From NCBI GenBank assembly GCA_963573315.1, contig OY752148.1:2285263-2349262 (forward strand): DNA of 64,000 bases. The letters are read 5' to 3'. Made by a program: the position numbers and the translations under genes. This stretch comes from Entomortierella parvispora (taxonomy: Eukaryota; Mortierellomycota; Mortierellomycetes; Mortierellales; Mortierellaceae). The notes under the pieces were generated by a model. It did no database searches and was not told the origin of the DNA. It worked only from the letters and a program-made list of their open reading frames with translations. Positions 10,336 through 23,040 of this stretch are shown here, in pieces. How positions within the stretch are numbered: position 1 is the first letter of the stretch; each line of letters begins with the position of its first letter.

Positions 10336-11471
10336 TGTAGACCTTCACTCCAGTCTAGAATCCCTTTCCTCCCTCCTCCCCCTATACCACAACGCAACCC
10401 CAGTTCGACTTCTGAGTTTCTCTCCCACCTTCCCCACCCCCAAACCCACCTGATTTTGTACACTAGAAAGAATCCATTGTAATATTGTTATCACTTATCA
10501 GTCAGCACCCACCACACGCAATGTCTTGACGTTTTGAAGAGTATTCAGTTCATGCCAATAGTGTGGGTTTAGATCTTGTAAGGTACCTCCCACCCAGTAC
10601 ACGTCACTGTTACTTTCAAAAACAAAAAAAAAGCCAACCCATTGTCCTGTGCACACCACCAAACTCAAAAAAAAAAAAAAAAAGAGACACAAACAGACCC
10701 CACCCACAACGCCTTCAATGCAGCTGTAGTACAATAGTAGAACGGTTGCGATGGCTGTTTGCCGAAGCGGGACTGGAAGAGATTCAATGAATTATTATTT
10801 TTTGGGGTCCGCTCCCATCTCTCGTCGGGCAATGGCTGAACCTGATAGAGCCTGTCCAAAGAGCTTTGTTATCGCGGCAGTGGAAGAAGAGTCCATGAAT
10901 AGTCCAGACACACTACTGGGCAGAGACAAGACAAAGAGATGGCCGGACCGGAGATCATTTGGCCCCAGTTTTCAAGATGTGTGCGGGGAGGGAAAAAAAA
11001 AGAAAAGAACCTGCTGGAGACGGAGAACGGGACAGGTACCTGTCCCACGTAAAGAAGACAGGAGATTTGACAAAAAGTGTCAGGGGGAGAAAAGGAGAGA
11101 TTATTATTATTCATGCAACTGTCGCGACTGGCCTACGGAATTCAGGTTTTTCTTCATTTTCGATTTTCTCGGAAGTGCGGCCCCAAAAGCACACACAACG
11201 AATGCCATTAATATAGACTGCGCAAGGGTTGCTCAGAGCACCGGGTCTTGAACTCTCAGTGAAAAAGGGAGGGTTCGTGCTCGACGCCAAAATGATTTTC
11301 AAATCCAGAGGGCCAAGGAGACGTAGGACCGACCATCAACCTAATGTCCGTTGTCAATGGACACAGAGATCACGGAAATGTCTTGGTTCCAGGCTCTCCA
11401 TGGACCGTTTTATTGCAGGTTGCAAAAAAATAAGGTGTAAAATAAATCAAGATATTCAAATCAAATTGTCC
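10336..11471. other. Intergenic region between convergent genes
   Basis: 1136 nt separating the methyltransferase and the minus-strand RhoGAP gene. It contains an A-run at about 10669-10683 and several short frames that look random. A segment near 11240 looks faintly like a tRNA T-arm but does not fold. No gene is supported. Confidence 0.5.
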
Positions 11472-14400
11472 TCAAGGACCTTCCTCCCTCAACGCCTGCA
11501 AGACGCTTTCAGCCGAAAGTCCATCCACACTCAAGGGAGAGTCCGATCCGGAACCTGGTTGCCCAAGGCCACTCTGTCGGTTCTTGCGTCGCCTCTCCAA
11601 TTTACGACCACCACCTGACGCCTCAAACTCGGCTCCCGATACAGGTTTCCAGTCGGCGGCTTCCTCTTGGGTAGCAGCTTCCGTTGTTGTCGCCTCGGAT
11701 CCTTCCTGACTCCTGGGCTCTACACGCGTCTGTTCGCTGTTTACACTGGAGGTCTCTTCCGCCTGCTGCTCCTTTTCATCTTCCTCATCAATTACATCCT
11801 CGGCCGAGGTGGAGGTCGCCATCATGCTCTGTCTCAGAGGCGATCGGGAGCTTCTCTCGCCTCCAGCAGCATGCTTCAGTCCAGTTGTGTTGAGTAGTCC
11901 AGGCGTTGAAGCATTGGCAGAATCATCTTCCTTCTCTTGATCAGCAGCTTCAGCAGCAGTTCCTTGCAACACAGGCTTCTTCTTGAATGCTGGCACCTCG
12001 CTAAACATTTCTGGTGCACTCACTCCGCGCGTCAAGTTGAATCGAGCAGATGAGGGGCCAAGTCGACGTTGCAGCTTGGCGCCTCCAGCGGCAGCCCCAG
12101 ATCCGATACCGACACCAGCTCCTCCAGAGACATCTACTGCATTGGTTCCGGCATCTCCGTTATCGCGAACAGGCTCGCCGTCGACCGCAATCGATGGAAG
12201 ACCCGACACGTTCGCTTGTGAGTTTGCTGCAGATTGCCCATTCGCCAAAGGAGAGGATGTGCCCTTCAAATCGCGACTCAAACGAACAGGTCCTCCTTTG
12301 CGACGACCAAGGTGGGATGCAGGAGCACGGGTGGTGACTGAGCGAGACAGACTACCTTCCTCACGACTCATCCGGATCGGCTCAAAGATTTGGTGGGTCA
12401 TCTTCAGCATGTCACGCATCATACGCTGAGGGTGCTTGTCATGCAAAGTCACAGCTGTCTCTTCCAATGGTCGCAGGAACACTGATCCCCAACGATGGGC
12501 CATGTAAGCCGTGAAATTGTCTTCCGCTTCAGTTTCCTTCATAACACTAGTTATGACATGAGCATCAAGACCACAGGGTTAATACATGAAAATAGAGGGA
12601 ACAGCGAACGGTGTCTCAGATCTACAGGGAACATACTTGCTGATGTGCTTCACAACTTCATATAGGGTATAAAAGCGCGCTGAGGACAGAAGGGCCAGCA
12701 GGTTGCGAATCGACGAAATCCTGGCATCATTCTTGCTGTCGTTTGTGTCGTCAGAGACTTGATGGTTACATATATACAAATCTGAGTGTCAGTCGTCATT
12801 GAAAACGGCTCCCATCAACATGAACAAACGAACACCTCCATGTGCTGCTCCTACCCTTACCGCTGGAGTAGATGATCTTGACAGTTTCATATTCCTCTCC
12901 ATTGAGCAGTGATCCTGGCAGTTCCAAAAAGTACAGACGCAATACACCCACGACTGTGGCGACATCAAACAGACGCAATAGCTTTTGAGTAATCTTGCCG
13001 CCTAAGAAAGTATCTCCCCAGAAGGTGTCAGTTTCTGAAAATAAATAAACGACTGAAAGAATAAACGCTGAACTCAACATACCGTGGTTGATTTTGTTTC
13101 GAAGAATGTGAATGTCCGCAAGAGGTACTTCAGCAGTCCAGCAGGCCAATTTTTCTATGAAAGAAAGACAAGAAGGGGTCAGACTAAATTTTATAGCACG
13201 AGCCAACTCATCTCGGAGCACACGGACAAACACATACGTTCGTTTGTCAAGTTCGCGTTGCTCTTCTTGATTCTGCTCAAACACTTCATCACAATCTGAG
13301 GCACCTTTTTGCGGGTGAAATTGCAGTGCTGATCAATGTTTACGCCAAAGATTTGATCTAGTCGGGAAAGACATCTGTTAAACAACATGACCCTTGGTCC
13401 ACATTGTAGCCCTGACATAGTACTTCTAAAGTCTTACCAAGTCCCGAGCCATGATAAAAGTTGTTGTACAGAGTAGGCATGGGCACAAATGCACCGGTGC
13501 GATACTGCTCAATCACATACTGAACATCATTAGTGGGTCGCAGAGCTTCCTGGAAGATCAACAGGTGGTCTGCCACTGACTGCGTGATGCTGATGATGTT
13601 GGAAAAGATTGCAGCAAAGTTCAGGAAAGCTATAAGAACAACGCAAAAAAAAAAACAAAAAAAGAAACAAAAAAAAAGCCATGAATTCTCTTGTTGAGGC
13701 AGTATTGCAGAAGTACTAGCGTCAGACATCAACTCTGTACCGTTTTTGAAAGTATTGATACGCTCGTACTCGAATCGCTGCAGGAGATCCATATGTGCAA
13801 ACTAAAACAAATAGACAAAGTCAAAGCCTGGTTAGACATGAATGTTCTCTGCATTTTTTCACAGCCCATCAATAGCACTTTACCAATCCAACTTCAAGTT
13901 GCAAACGAGTCATGTCCGCCTTCTTGACCGCTGCCAAGTAAACAGCATCCGCCTTCTCTGCTTCTTGCTTGGTTTTGGTAACCAGAGACACATCCTCTTC
14001 CTTGTCCTCCTCCAAAAGCTCAAACATTTGATCTCTCCACTGGTAAAAGTTGGCAGGGCTGGCCAAAAACTTGTTTCCCCGCTGGCCGATCAGTCTAAGG
14101 AAGCCTTCGTCTGAAAGCGATTGACCAATGTGTTCTGCTTCCTCGATCGTCCGCGCCTTGGTGTTCTGTTGGATCCAGTGCGCAATTGCAGAGCCAGCGC
14201 AGCAACCCGAATACACGCCCATGATAGGCACCTTTACATCTTGCGAAGGGACCTCAGCGCGCATCCTGTTCAAGAACTTGTTGAGTTCCTGGATTGTAAA
14301 CCGCTGGGAGGCAAATTCGTGGCGTCGCTCCAGTCCATCTGGTCCAGATCCAGCCCTATAAGCCGCTGCAGCTTCCGCCTGTTGCTGAGCAAGATCTCCA

Positions 14401-15354
14401 TGAGCAATTTTGTTGGCTTCCAGTTCTGCTTGGTCGGCAGTATTGCACTTTGACACATATGCGGCGTGAGATCGATCGAGATCGAGTAAATGTCGGTCAA
14501 AGAGCTTGAGGCGAGCTTCAATATCCTCACGACTTTGTTGCGTGGTCTGTCGAGCCTGAGAGTTGAACTTTAGGAGAGGTTGGAGAACGAGTTCCTTGAG
14601 ATTTGAGGCCAGGGTGAGATGTCCGTTTCCGAGCTCAACACTCTCGGCTTTGATGGTCTCGAAGGTCTTGCGCAAGGAGGCGCCGTCGTCTCTAAGGAAG
14701 CCATCGAGCTTTTGACGCGTAGAGTAGAAGCACAGGGGCAAGTTGTAAGTTGAGGATTGGGGTTGTTAGTCACAGGTTTGCGAGGCAAGAGAGTCTGGTG
14801 GACACGATGGTCAAAAAACAAAAAAAAAAAAAAAACAGGGGCTCTAATATGTAGGCTGAACTTGAGAAGAATGACCCAGCCCAAATCAAGCAAGGTTGTC
14901 CGTCAGTAGGTCAGGCTGAGAAAAGGCAGTAAATGGTGGTGCACACGGCTGAATATTGGGTTGCGACCGTGGCGATGAGAAGTGGTTTCGATCGCCCACA
15001 GATATTGGAGTCTTGTAGTCTCATGCTCTCCACAGCATATCCCTTTTTTTTTGACGTCGTCATTACGGCAAAGAGACAAAAGAAAGAAAGAAGGAAGGAA
15101 GGCGGAAATGGTGCGTGTCTTTTTTGTTTTACCTTTAGACGGCGGTTGCCCATTTCGATCAGGGCATTGCCATAGCGCTGCTCAACTTCGATCCGCTCGC
15201 GGAGGTATGTAAGAATCTCTTGGTCTTCGACAGCACCCTGGTCAACCTTGGCATGGAGCACGTTGGCTCCATGGACGTAATCCCCGCGCGAGTTGGACCA
15301 GAAGGACTCTGAAAACTTTGTCTCTGAGAAACGGCTTTGGGCAAGCGCGGTCAT
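11472..15354 (-). CDS. RGD2: Rho GTPase-activating protein with F-BAR, DEP and RhoGAP domains (Rgd2-like)
   Basis: Nine exons in minus order: 15354-15133, 14708-13884, 13801-13741, 13629-13438, 13357-13238, 13154-13083, 13034-12861, 12757-12637 and 12546-11472, in frame, 953 residues. The start MTALAQSRFSETKFSESFW leads into an F-BAR helical region (TYLRERIEVEQRYGNALIEM). A DEP domain sits at about 205-300 inside the BAR region, then helices resume, then a RhoGAP domain at about 435-640 (KKVPQIVMKC, LADIHILRNKIN, VVGVLRLYFLELPGSLL). This order is that of yeast Rgd2, which curves or binds membrane and stimulates GTP hydrolysis by Cdc42/Rho-type GTPases at growth sites. The usual GIFR arginine-finger motif is replaced by HILRN, as in that subfamily. 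The last 300 residues are disordered, with basic and Ser-rich patches. Confidence 0.88.
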
Positions 15355-15896
15355 TGCAGAGAATGTGGGCCGTGTTGCTGCTGGAGAAAAGATGAAGTGG
15401 AATGAAGGAAGAGCTGGCCGACTGGTTGGTCGCTGGAGGGTGTCTGGGTGTCTGTCTGCTTGCTCCCTGTGTCCCGAGTAAAGTGTCGCGAGCGCCCGAG
15501 AGTCGAGAGAAGTCGAGAAAACGTCGAAAAGAACTGAGATGGAGTGGAGGACAAGGGATGAGGTGGGCGGGAGAGGATGGAGAAAGGGAGGAAAAAAAGA
15601 GAGAAACAGCCGGGCACACGGGCTGAAAGAAATCTTGCTCAGAGCAAACACCATGTCGGCCTGTCAGCCTGCGAATGGCTGTGCTCCTTTCCCTCCCGCG
15701 CTGCCTGCTCTTCCCTTCCTTCCTTCCTTCCTTGCTTCTTTCCTGCTCTTCTGCTCTGCCCTGCTTCCTTACTTCCTTTGTCCATTGTACACTAGCATGT
15801 GGCCGCATTCCACTCTGACGTCCAGTCTCGCGCCGTCTTTTCAGTTTTATTTTCACCACTCTTTTATTTCAAATAGCAGCCACCTGTACTCTGCTT
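15355..15896. other. Intergenic region, 5' of the RhoGAP gene
   Basis: 542 nt. The RhoGAP 5' side is CT-rich on its coding strand. A TTCC tandem run (TTCCTTCCTTCC) occurs near 15716-15735. The right end holds the 3' flank of the oxidoreductase gene. No additional gene is supported. Confidence 0.5.
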
Positions 15897-17310
15897 CTAC
15901 TTTGTTGGCTGGTGAACAGTCGTAAACACGATGCCTTGCTCCTGCAGGCGCTTGATGAGGTCGGTGCGTGCAAAGGCCACGGCTGGAGTAAGCACGCCGT
16001 TGGGAACAAGAGCCTTCTGGTGCAGCAATGTGTAGCAGGCCTGTACCACCAATTTTGGCGTCGCGACATAGCCTGGCTCGGGTCCGCTCACGCTAGTAAC
16101 AATTGACACATCTGGCTCAACCAACAACAACTCCTCGGACTTGTGCTTGGCTTGAAGTTCAGCCGAGTAGCCCTTGGCAAAAAATGTTTCTGAGAATGAA
16201 GTCTCTGCCAACTGCTGATCCGAGGGTCCCTGGTGACTGAAGCGGCCGAGCGTGAAGAAACGAGGGTGCTTGAGCAAAAGCTGCCGACCAAACTCATATT
16301 TCGCCAACAGTCCAAACACAGTCGAGGCAACAATCGTCAAGGCCAATGCTGAGAACGAAGGGATGCAGATGTAGGCTGCAAATTGGACTGGTGGCGATTG
16401 AGCCTGCTCCAGGTCTTTGTCCTGAAGGGTCATTTGTTGCGACAGGCGAACGACAGAGGGATCTGCAAAGAAAAATGGCACAGTGTACGCAGCGACCTTG
16501 TGGACCCAATGAGGCTTTGGGTTGACCGCAAGACGGGGTCCTACTCTGGGGACCTGAGGTCTGTTTGCTGTCCGGCGCAATTGGCGAAGCAGGGCCGAGC
16601 TCCCGAAACCGTGCACTGCCTATGATGACAACATTGTCAATAAAACGGCCAGAATCATTAGTCAGAACATATTGTCCTGTCAACACTGGAGCGGAGAAAC
16701 GCCATGCAAGATTACGTGGACATCTTCTTACAGATTCAAAAGTAGCGTAGTGGGCAGCAAAGCCCGCGGTACCGGCAACATGCAGTTTGAAGAACATCTC
16801 GATAGATGAAGGCAGGGCGTTGTAAGTTGTTTGGAGTTGCTGCTTGGTATAAAGGACGCCAAGGTCGCAGGGAATGCTGTCAAATCCGCACACGTTGACG
16901 ATGGCGACCTGGGCTTCCTTGGCCTTGGAGTGGTACTTGAGCGCCATACTCTCAAAAAACTCTGGCTCTCCCGTGATATCAACGTAGTGACAGGATTCGC
17001 TCACACAAGCCGCCACAGCAGCCTCGCCCAAGAACCGGAACGGTCCAGCCGCCGCAATCAAAGTCCGAGAAGCAGCGCACATAGCCCGCATACTGTCTTC
17101 ATTGTGCACGTCTGCGATCACGACTGAAGGCTGGATCTTGGCCGTCAAGGTCGTTGGCAGAGACGCCACAAGCGCCTCAAGCTTGGCCTGGGATCGGCCT
17201 GCAACGGCAAGTCGCAGGGACGAGGGTGCGGTCCTGAGAACCTCAGTGAGGATGAATTTACCGGTGAATCCTGTGGCACCGAAGATGGTGATGTCGATGG
17301 TCTTTTCCAT
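15897..17310 (-). CDS. Saccharopine dehydrogenase-like oxidoreductase
   Basis: Two exons in minus order, 17310-16732 and 16619-15897, give 433 residues. The start MEKTIDITIFGATGFTGKFI is a Rossmann nucleotide-binding fold with GATGFTG. It is followed by LAVAGRSQAKLEAL, DITGEPEFFESM and NVCGFDSIPCDLG, the hallmark blocks of the SCCPDH / trans-acting enoyl reductase family. The intron lies between ATFES and AVHGFGSS, restoring a block conserved in this family. Near residue 280-310 a hydrophobic stretch (YICIPSFSALALTIVASTVFGLL) is a likely membrane segment, consistent with lipid-droplet or membrane association reported for SCCPDH proteins. The substrate is not known for this family; true lysine-pathway activity is not implied. 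Length is normal for the family. Confidence 0.88.
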
Positions 17311-17675
17311 GATGTTGATCTCTGCTGCTGGAATCGAGACGACAACGATGACGACGACGACGACTGGACGAATCAGGAAATGGATTTGGATGAAAAGGAT
17401 GGAAATTGTCACGTCGCTCTGATTTCTTTTTATACTTTTGGACACAACAGGACAGAGATTCGCTTCTGGAGCAACTGTGTCCCAGGGAGGCGACATTGAT
17501 CTCTATTGCTTGATGGCTTGCATGCAGCATCGTCCTTGGCCAATCCCAGTTGCCCCCGAGCCGCAAGTTGAATGCTATACTTTTTTTTTATTTTTTCATT
17601 TTTTCATGTAGTTTCAAGTGCGTGTAAGGTGTTTCCAGTCTAGACGATCGTAGAAGTTTACAATGTCAGCTTGGA
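17311..17675. other. Intergenic region
   Basis: 365 nt holding the promoter of the oxidoreductase gene and the 3' flank of the Zn2Cys6 gene. A T-rich tract at about 17580-17605 is the only notable composition feature. Confidence 0.4.
17427..17433 (-). promoter_or_regulatory. TATA-like element of the oxidoreductase gene
   Basis: On the minus strand the sequence reads TATAAAA, about 117 nt upstream of the ATG at 17310. It is the best core-promoter candidate in this 365-nt gap. Confidence 0.35.
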
Positions 17676-19578
17676 TCAAGGTAAGCTGCTGTCGCCGCCG
17701 GCACTGTTTCCATGACCTGGATTGCGCGAGTGGCCGCTGTGATCGTGATGAGGCTCATCCGAGTAGTGTCCTACAGTGCTGATCCCATATGTAGAGCCGT
17801 AGATGCCCTGTTGTCCTGAGTAAGGGCCTTGATCTTGCGGGTACTGCTGGTATGGGTGCTGGTAAGATTGATACAGCTGCTGGGACTGGTGAGGATATTG
17901 CGAATGGAATGAAGCGGCGGAAGAAGGTGGCACTCCAGTTGCTGAGGATGAGGATCCAGAATTGTCGTATCCTAGATCCAGGGATCCATTTCCTGAGGTG
18001 GAGTTAAACGGAAGAGTGTGCGCTTGTGTAGGACTACCAAGGGTAGATGCCGGCGTAGAGAGGTAGCCTGGAAGGACAGCGTGGCGGAGGGTAGGCGTGG
18101 TTGAAGCAGAGGCGGTACTAGAGACCGGGGCTGTGGCAGAGGGTGGTGGTCTGCGCTTGTACGGTCCACGCTTGATACCCTTTTTGCGCACCTTGCGCGT
18201 CGAGTCGACACACGTGTCGACCAGGCCATACTTGATACAACGCGAGCAAGGTCTCCCTTCATCGCACTTCTTACAGGCCTTTTGGCAATTGACTAGAAGA
18301 AAAGACAAAAAGGCCGTTTAGATTCTTGACACCATGATCAGATAAGCAAAAGGGGCCAGCAAATGAGAAGGGCGATAAATATAGCACGGGTGGATCCCAA
18401 AAAGAAAATAATAAAAAAAATCCTTTCTGCCTTTTTGTTCTCAAAAAGCAAGAGTATGGCTCATTTGAGGTGAAAAGTGGGGAGGGGGCAGGGAAAGGGA
18501 TAATAAGGACCACTTTGTCGAGCTCGAGAATAGCCCACGCGTGTTATTGCAATTGAGAGACAACAATGAGCCACGAGCTGGCGGTGATCCATATATTGGC
18601 TTTTGGTGGCACCACTCTCTCTTTTTTTTGCTGCTCAGCTCTGACCGCCTGATTGCCTGCAGTCTGCTCATTTGCTCTTGGGCACAAAATAGATCATCAG
18701 AACACTCAAAAAGTCCACCTGGTATAGCTGAACTTACCACAAGCATTCTTGACCTGGCGACGTTTGATTCTTTCGTGATCGCCACTATACAGCTGCGCGT
18801 GTGCCTGGGTTGGGGATGGAGGCATGGAGCTATAAGGGGTCGACTGGCTCGAGTGGTACGGCGTTGACTGTGTTGAGCCAAAAGGGCCCAACATTTGTGC
18901 GTATTGCGAGTCTGTCAGAGGAGGAGCCAGCGACGAGTACGGTTGCTGTTGTCGCATCGGGGAAGGGGCTGTCGAGCTAACAGGATTTGCGCCAGTGCCG
19001 TTGCTATTGCTGCTGTTATGACTGTAGTAGTAACTATTGGCAAGATCTGGCGCCTGCTGATGCTGCTGGTAATGGTATGGATGAAGAGGGTGATGTTGAG
19101 AGGATTGGCTATGGTATGAGTAGCTCGGGTGCTGACCGTACGGCGTAGTCGTTCCACTGGCGTTGGTGCTGTTGAGGTTGTTGTTGCTTCCGCCGCTGTT
19201 ATTACTGGGATTATAATGCAAAGGATTGAGGGTTGGAGAAGAAGGTGCAGTCGAGAAGGCACTGGCAGGCGTCGAGTGCTGCTGATGTTGCTGGGCAGTC
19301 ATGTTCATGGCCAGCAGGTGCTTGCTGAGGTTGTATTTGTGCTGATCCGCTGGCTCCTGCTGCTGAAGTTGATGCTCTGAATACGGTGAGGTGGGGTACA
19401 GCTGGATCTGGCCAGGGTAGACATCCTGCTCGCGCTTGAGGACCGTGGGAGGACTGGCACTAGAGCCAGAGGTGGAGTTTGGAGTTTGGTTGCTGGTGTG
19501 GTCCTTGGTAAGGCCCGGGTAGAGGCTGTTGTCCTTGACCTGGCCCTGGTCGTGGTCCTGGTCCAGGCTTTGCTGCAT
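17676..19578 (-). CDS. Zn2Cys6 transcription factor with Gln/Asn/Ser-rich flanks
   Basis: Two exons in minus order, 19578-18738 and 18292-17676, give 485 residues. The binuclear cluster is C280-x2-C283-x6-C290-x5-C296-x2-C299-x8-C308, with an extra Cys at 287 (CVNCQKACKKCDEGRPCSRC). It is followed by a basic linker, VRKKGIKRGPYKRR. This fits fungal Zn2Cys6 DNA-binding proteins. The cluster is internal rather than N-terminal: 280 residues of Gln-, Asn-, Ser-, His- and Tyr-rich sequence precede it, and a similar region with Gln/Tyr repeats follows. I see no fungal-specific middle homology region. The 445-nt intron splits the cluster between its first two cysteines. The flanks look like activation domains or prion-like segments. 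Targets are unknown. It is divergent from CDC123 across 463 nt. Confidence 0.85.
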
Positions 19579-20041
19579 CGAGGTTGAATAAAGGGGGATT
19601 GGGAGATTGATTGAGAGGGGGGGGGGGGGGTGATTTCAACGAGTGCGAATGGGGAGGGACGAGAAAGAAAGAAGAGAGAGAGAGGAAGAAAGAGAAGAGA
19701 GAGAGAGAGAGAGGTGACGAAGAAGCCTCGAAAAGCATGTCCTACCACATGCCACACTGACGAGAAAAGAAAAATAAAATTTTGTCTCAAAGCCACCGAC
19801 ACTTCGACACTTCTTTTTTTCTGTCATTCTGTCATTCAATTCAATGTGTTTGAGGGTGTGCTGCACTCTGTGCTGTGTGAAGTTTGACAGTGTCTGTCTG
19901 TCTGTCCGTCTGTCACCCTGTCAGTTTGTATGTCACCCTGCTGTCAGTCAACGTCAGCCAGCCAGCCTTTACCACATGGGTTCTCTTTACTAATCATTTC
20001 ATCGTTCCTTCTTCATTCCCATCGTTCATCGCTAAGCACAA
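19579..20041. other. Divergent promoter region between the Zn2Cys6 factor and CDC123
   Basis: 463 nt containing a G run at about 19618-19630, GAGA microsatellite sequence at 19676-19712 and TGTC repeats (TGTCTGTCTGTCTGTCC) at about 19890-19910. These are simple repeats; no separate gene is supported. Confidence 0.5.
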
Positions 20042-21589
20042 ATGTCAATCTACCTGCCTGAGGATGCCGACCAGGCAGTTAACCAGCCCGCTGAGCACCA
20101 AGAGCCTCTCGTCTTCCCTCCACTCACCCACCAACGCCTCGAGAACTGCGCCCTGGCCGCATGGTATCCGACCTTCCGCTCTCTCACGATCAAGACCAAG
20201 GTGATCCCTTTGCCTGAAGATTTCGTTTCTTATCTCCATGCTGATGGTGTCTTTGTCCCTGGTCAATCGTAGGTGCCTCTCTCGACCCAGATCACTGTCG
20301 ACCTAATGAATGGATATTAAATAATCCTTGTTTCTTTATTCTCTTGATCCCTTGTATTTTTTTAGTGGCGTAACCCTGGCATTGGACAGCGACAGCGACA
20401 GTGACGATGACGAAGTACACGTCAGCGACATGGATCGACTCAAAACATTACAGGAAGAGTCGTTTCGTCAAAGGAACGCAGATTCGAGTGATGATAGCAG
20501 TGACGACGAGGACCAAGATTCTCATGAAGAAGAAGAGGTACCAATGATGCCCTCTTTTTTGTCCTCAACTCAGTCCCTGTTCTCTTGACTGATCGGATCC
20601 ATGCATCTTCCTCTAGACTCCTCTGCCTTACTTTCCCGAGCTGGAAAAGGAGATCGAGCAGACGATCGAAGAGTTTGGAGGCGAGGTCTTTCCAAAGCTA
20701 AACTGGAGTTCTCCACGAGATGCGAGCTGGATCGCGACCACAAACACCCTCAAATGTCATAACTCGGCCGACATTTTCTTGCTGTTGAAGTCCTCTGATT
20801 TCATCGCCCATGATCTCGCACACGCGTACGAGGATTGTTCCGATGCTGCTCCAGAAGGAAATCCAAAGGATGAAGCTGGAGTGCAGAAACGCCCAAAGAC
20901 TGTCCATTTGATCTTGCGCAAGTGGTTCGATCTCGCACCCTCTATGGAATTTCGTTGCTTTGTGAGAGATAACGAACTTATCGGTAAGTTGTATATCCTA
21001 GAATTTGAGAGTGATCCCTGAATGGTTTTCATGCTTTTTTTGCTGATGGGGAATTGTCTGTTATCATGCCCTCTTCCTCTAGGAATCTCGCAACGGGACA
21101 TGACTTACTATGACTTCTTGAGTGGTATCAAGGATGAGCTGGAGCAAAAAATTGTCAACTTTTATAATGATAGAATTCGTGGCAAATTCCCCGATAACGA
21201 CTGTAAGCAGAGCGAAAAAGACACTCCAAGCGAATACAAGGTCCAATGTTGCAAATGCAAACCAGACTATTGACATTCTCCTGTCACTACCTTCAAACAC
21301 AGATACATTCGATGTCTACATCACAAGGAATCGGGAGCGTATTTACTTGATTGACTTCAATCCCTTTGCTCAAAAGACTGATGCCTTACTTTTCGATTGG
21401 TCTGAATTGCTCTTGGCAGAGAAGAGGATGCCCCTGCGGTTGCTGGCTTCGGAGGCAGCAAGTCAACATATGCAACAGCCCTTTGCCTTCAATCGTTATC
21501 CCAGCGATGTGACAGATCTTTCCAATGGACAGACAGTAGCCGAGTTTGCAGAAGCATTTTACAAAAAAGTCCAAGCTGCAGCCAAATAA
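20042..21589 (+). CDS. CDC123: Cell division cycle protein 123 (eIF2 assembly chaperone)
   Basis: Five exons, 20042-20268, 20366-20537, 20617-20983, 21083-21202 and 21303-21589, keep frame and give 390 residues. D123-family blocks are clear: FPPLTHQRLENCALAAWYP near the N-terminus, FPKLNWSSPRDASWI, LILRKWFDLAPSMEFRCFV, and the C-terminal YLIDFNPFAQKTDALLFDW. Cdc123 has an ATP-grasp-like fold and binds eIF2 gamma, promoting assembly of the eIF2 heterotrimer and so translation initiation. A Ser/Asp/Glu-rich insert (residues about 82-133, DSDSDSDDDE) sits where other members have a variable acidic loop. Its stop and that of TIP41 face each other 191 nt apart. Confidence 0.93.
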
Positions 21590-21780
21590 AACATAGAGAG
21601 CAGAGCAGCATTTTTTAATTTACGAAGCGACCAACAGCACTGACTCCACAGATGATTCTTTTTCTGGCAGCTGCGACGAGACCCAGTTGGAATCCAACAA
21701 CAAAGAGAGATCATCTCCCTTTGATCGAGGGATCCTCTACAATTGTATGAGCAAAGAAATGTGCACCAGTTTTAGAAATC

Positions 21781-22835
21781 CTATCCCTTACATTCGACTT
21801 GATAAAACACTTGCTGCATTGATAATTGTCTTACTGAGCGTATGTCCTTGTAGGAGCTTTCCCTAGTAGAGCATTCGCGGATAACAGTAGAGGTACCCAG
21901 TTGATGGTAGATGCGAGTGTCATAGACACGAAACAGGACATCGTCTACACGGAGGAAGAAGCGAAGAAGGATGAAGAAGCATCCTGGCATGACTCGCTAG
22001 AACAGAGGTAGTGCGTTAATCACAGTGTGAGGCATCCACTCGACTAGTATCCACTCGACTAGTATCAAATGAAGCAAGTTAATAAATGTTCATACCATTC
22101 TAGTCGTCAAAAGCGCTGTGCCATTGTCCGCGAGCTCATCTTCAAAGAGAATGTTTTCGTCGTAAAACAAAATGGGGTCAGGTCTCTTCAGCTGTTCGAT
22201 ATCAATGCTCTCCTCTGTCGTCGGACGAAATTCCAGTGATTTGTTGCTGCTCACATTGGAGCCGTTGTATCGAGTAGAGTATGTCCAGTCGTATGGCTTG
22301 ACAACATCCGTGATATGTTCCTGGTTCGCCATGCTAACGATGGCAAGATGATGACTTTGTTAGTGCCCGCTTCCTGGGTTGCTCCATGGGAAGGAAATGA
22401 TTCGAAATGAATGATGGGGCGTTGGCATACCTTCTCTTATCAAACCATTCCCTTGCATACGACACCTTGATGTGATCGCTGCTGGTAGAAGACTGGTCCA
22501 CCAGGGCCAGCGCTGGCAACGCTTTGAACTCAAGTTTGAAACCTGATTTCTCGTGCTCAATAGACAGGTAGTTGTTGCCAAAAATCATTTCTGGGATAGG
22601 GATACCAAGATCTGCAGAAGCACTACGAGGACCATGGAAAGGGAAGGATAGAAAAGGATTAGGTAAAGTACTGACGACAACGTTCCTGAAGGACCGCTTC
22701 TATCAACCATGTCTTTTACGTGTCAATTTCGCTCGAGCTTAGAATTGAAGTCTTGTGAGAAAGTATTGTCCAATCGCCAATGGCGATTCCCTTGGTGCCA
22801 TTGTCATTGATGAGGCTGTGGGTCGGTCCTGACAT
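21781..22835 (-). CDS. TIP41: TIP41-like protein (TOR / PP2A signalling regulator)
   Basis: Four exons in minus order, 22835-22720, 22622-22431, 22333-22096 and 21996-21781, give 253 residues. Family blocks are unmistakable: GIPIPEMIFGNNYLSIEH, VVKPYDWTYSTRYNG, then FEDELADNGTALLTTRMRVM, PGCFFILLRFFLRVDDVLFR and DTRIYHQ. Tip41/TIPRL binds PP2A-type phosphatase catalytic subunits and Tap42, connecting TORC1 to phosphatase activity in nutrient signalling. The length matches the family. I chose the ATG at 22835 (MSGPTHS); an open frame continues 285 nt upstream on the minus strand, but it lies antisense to the first exon of the divergent guanylate kinase gene and is probably not coding. Confidence 0.92.
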
Positions 22836-23040
22836 TGTGAGTAATGGATGGTTAATGGAAAGAGAGGAACGAGAACGAGAGGTTCGTTGCCCAAGTGATG
22901 CAGTCACGTGCGAGGCTGTGGCTCTTTTTGCCACCATTCGCCATTCCAGAAATTCATGTCTTTCTTCACTTCCCATGCTGATCCTTAAACTTTCAAGGCG
23001 GTCCATTCCTCTGGTCAGGACTGCAGAATATCTCTTTTCG

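Noticed and set aside
11228..11275. tRNA-like T-arm (GGTCTTGAACTCTC) near 11250
   Set aside because: The putative T-stem does not pair and no acceptor or anticodon stem can be drawn around it.
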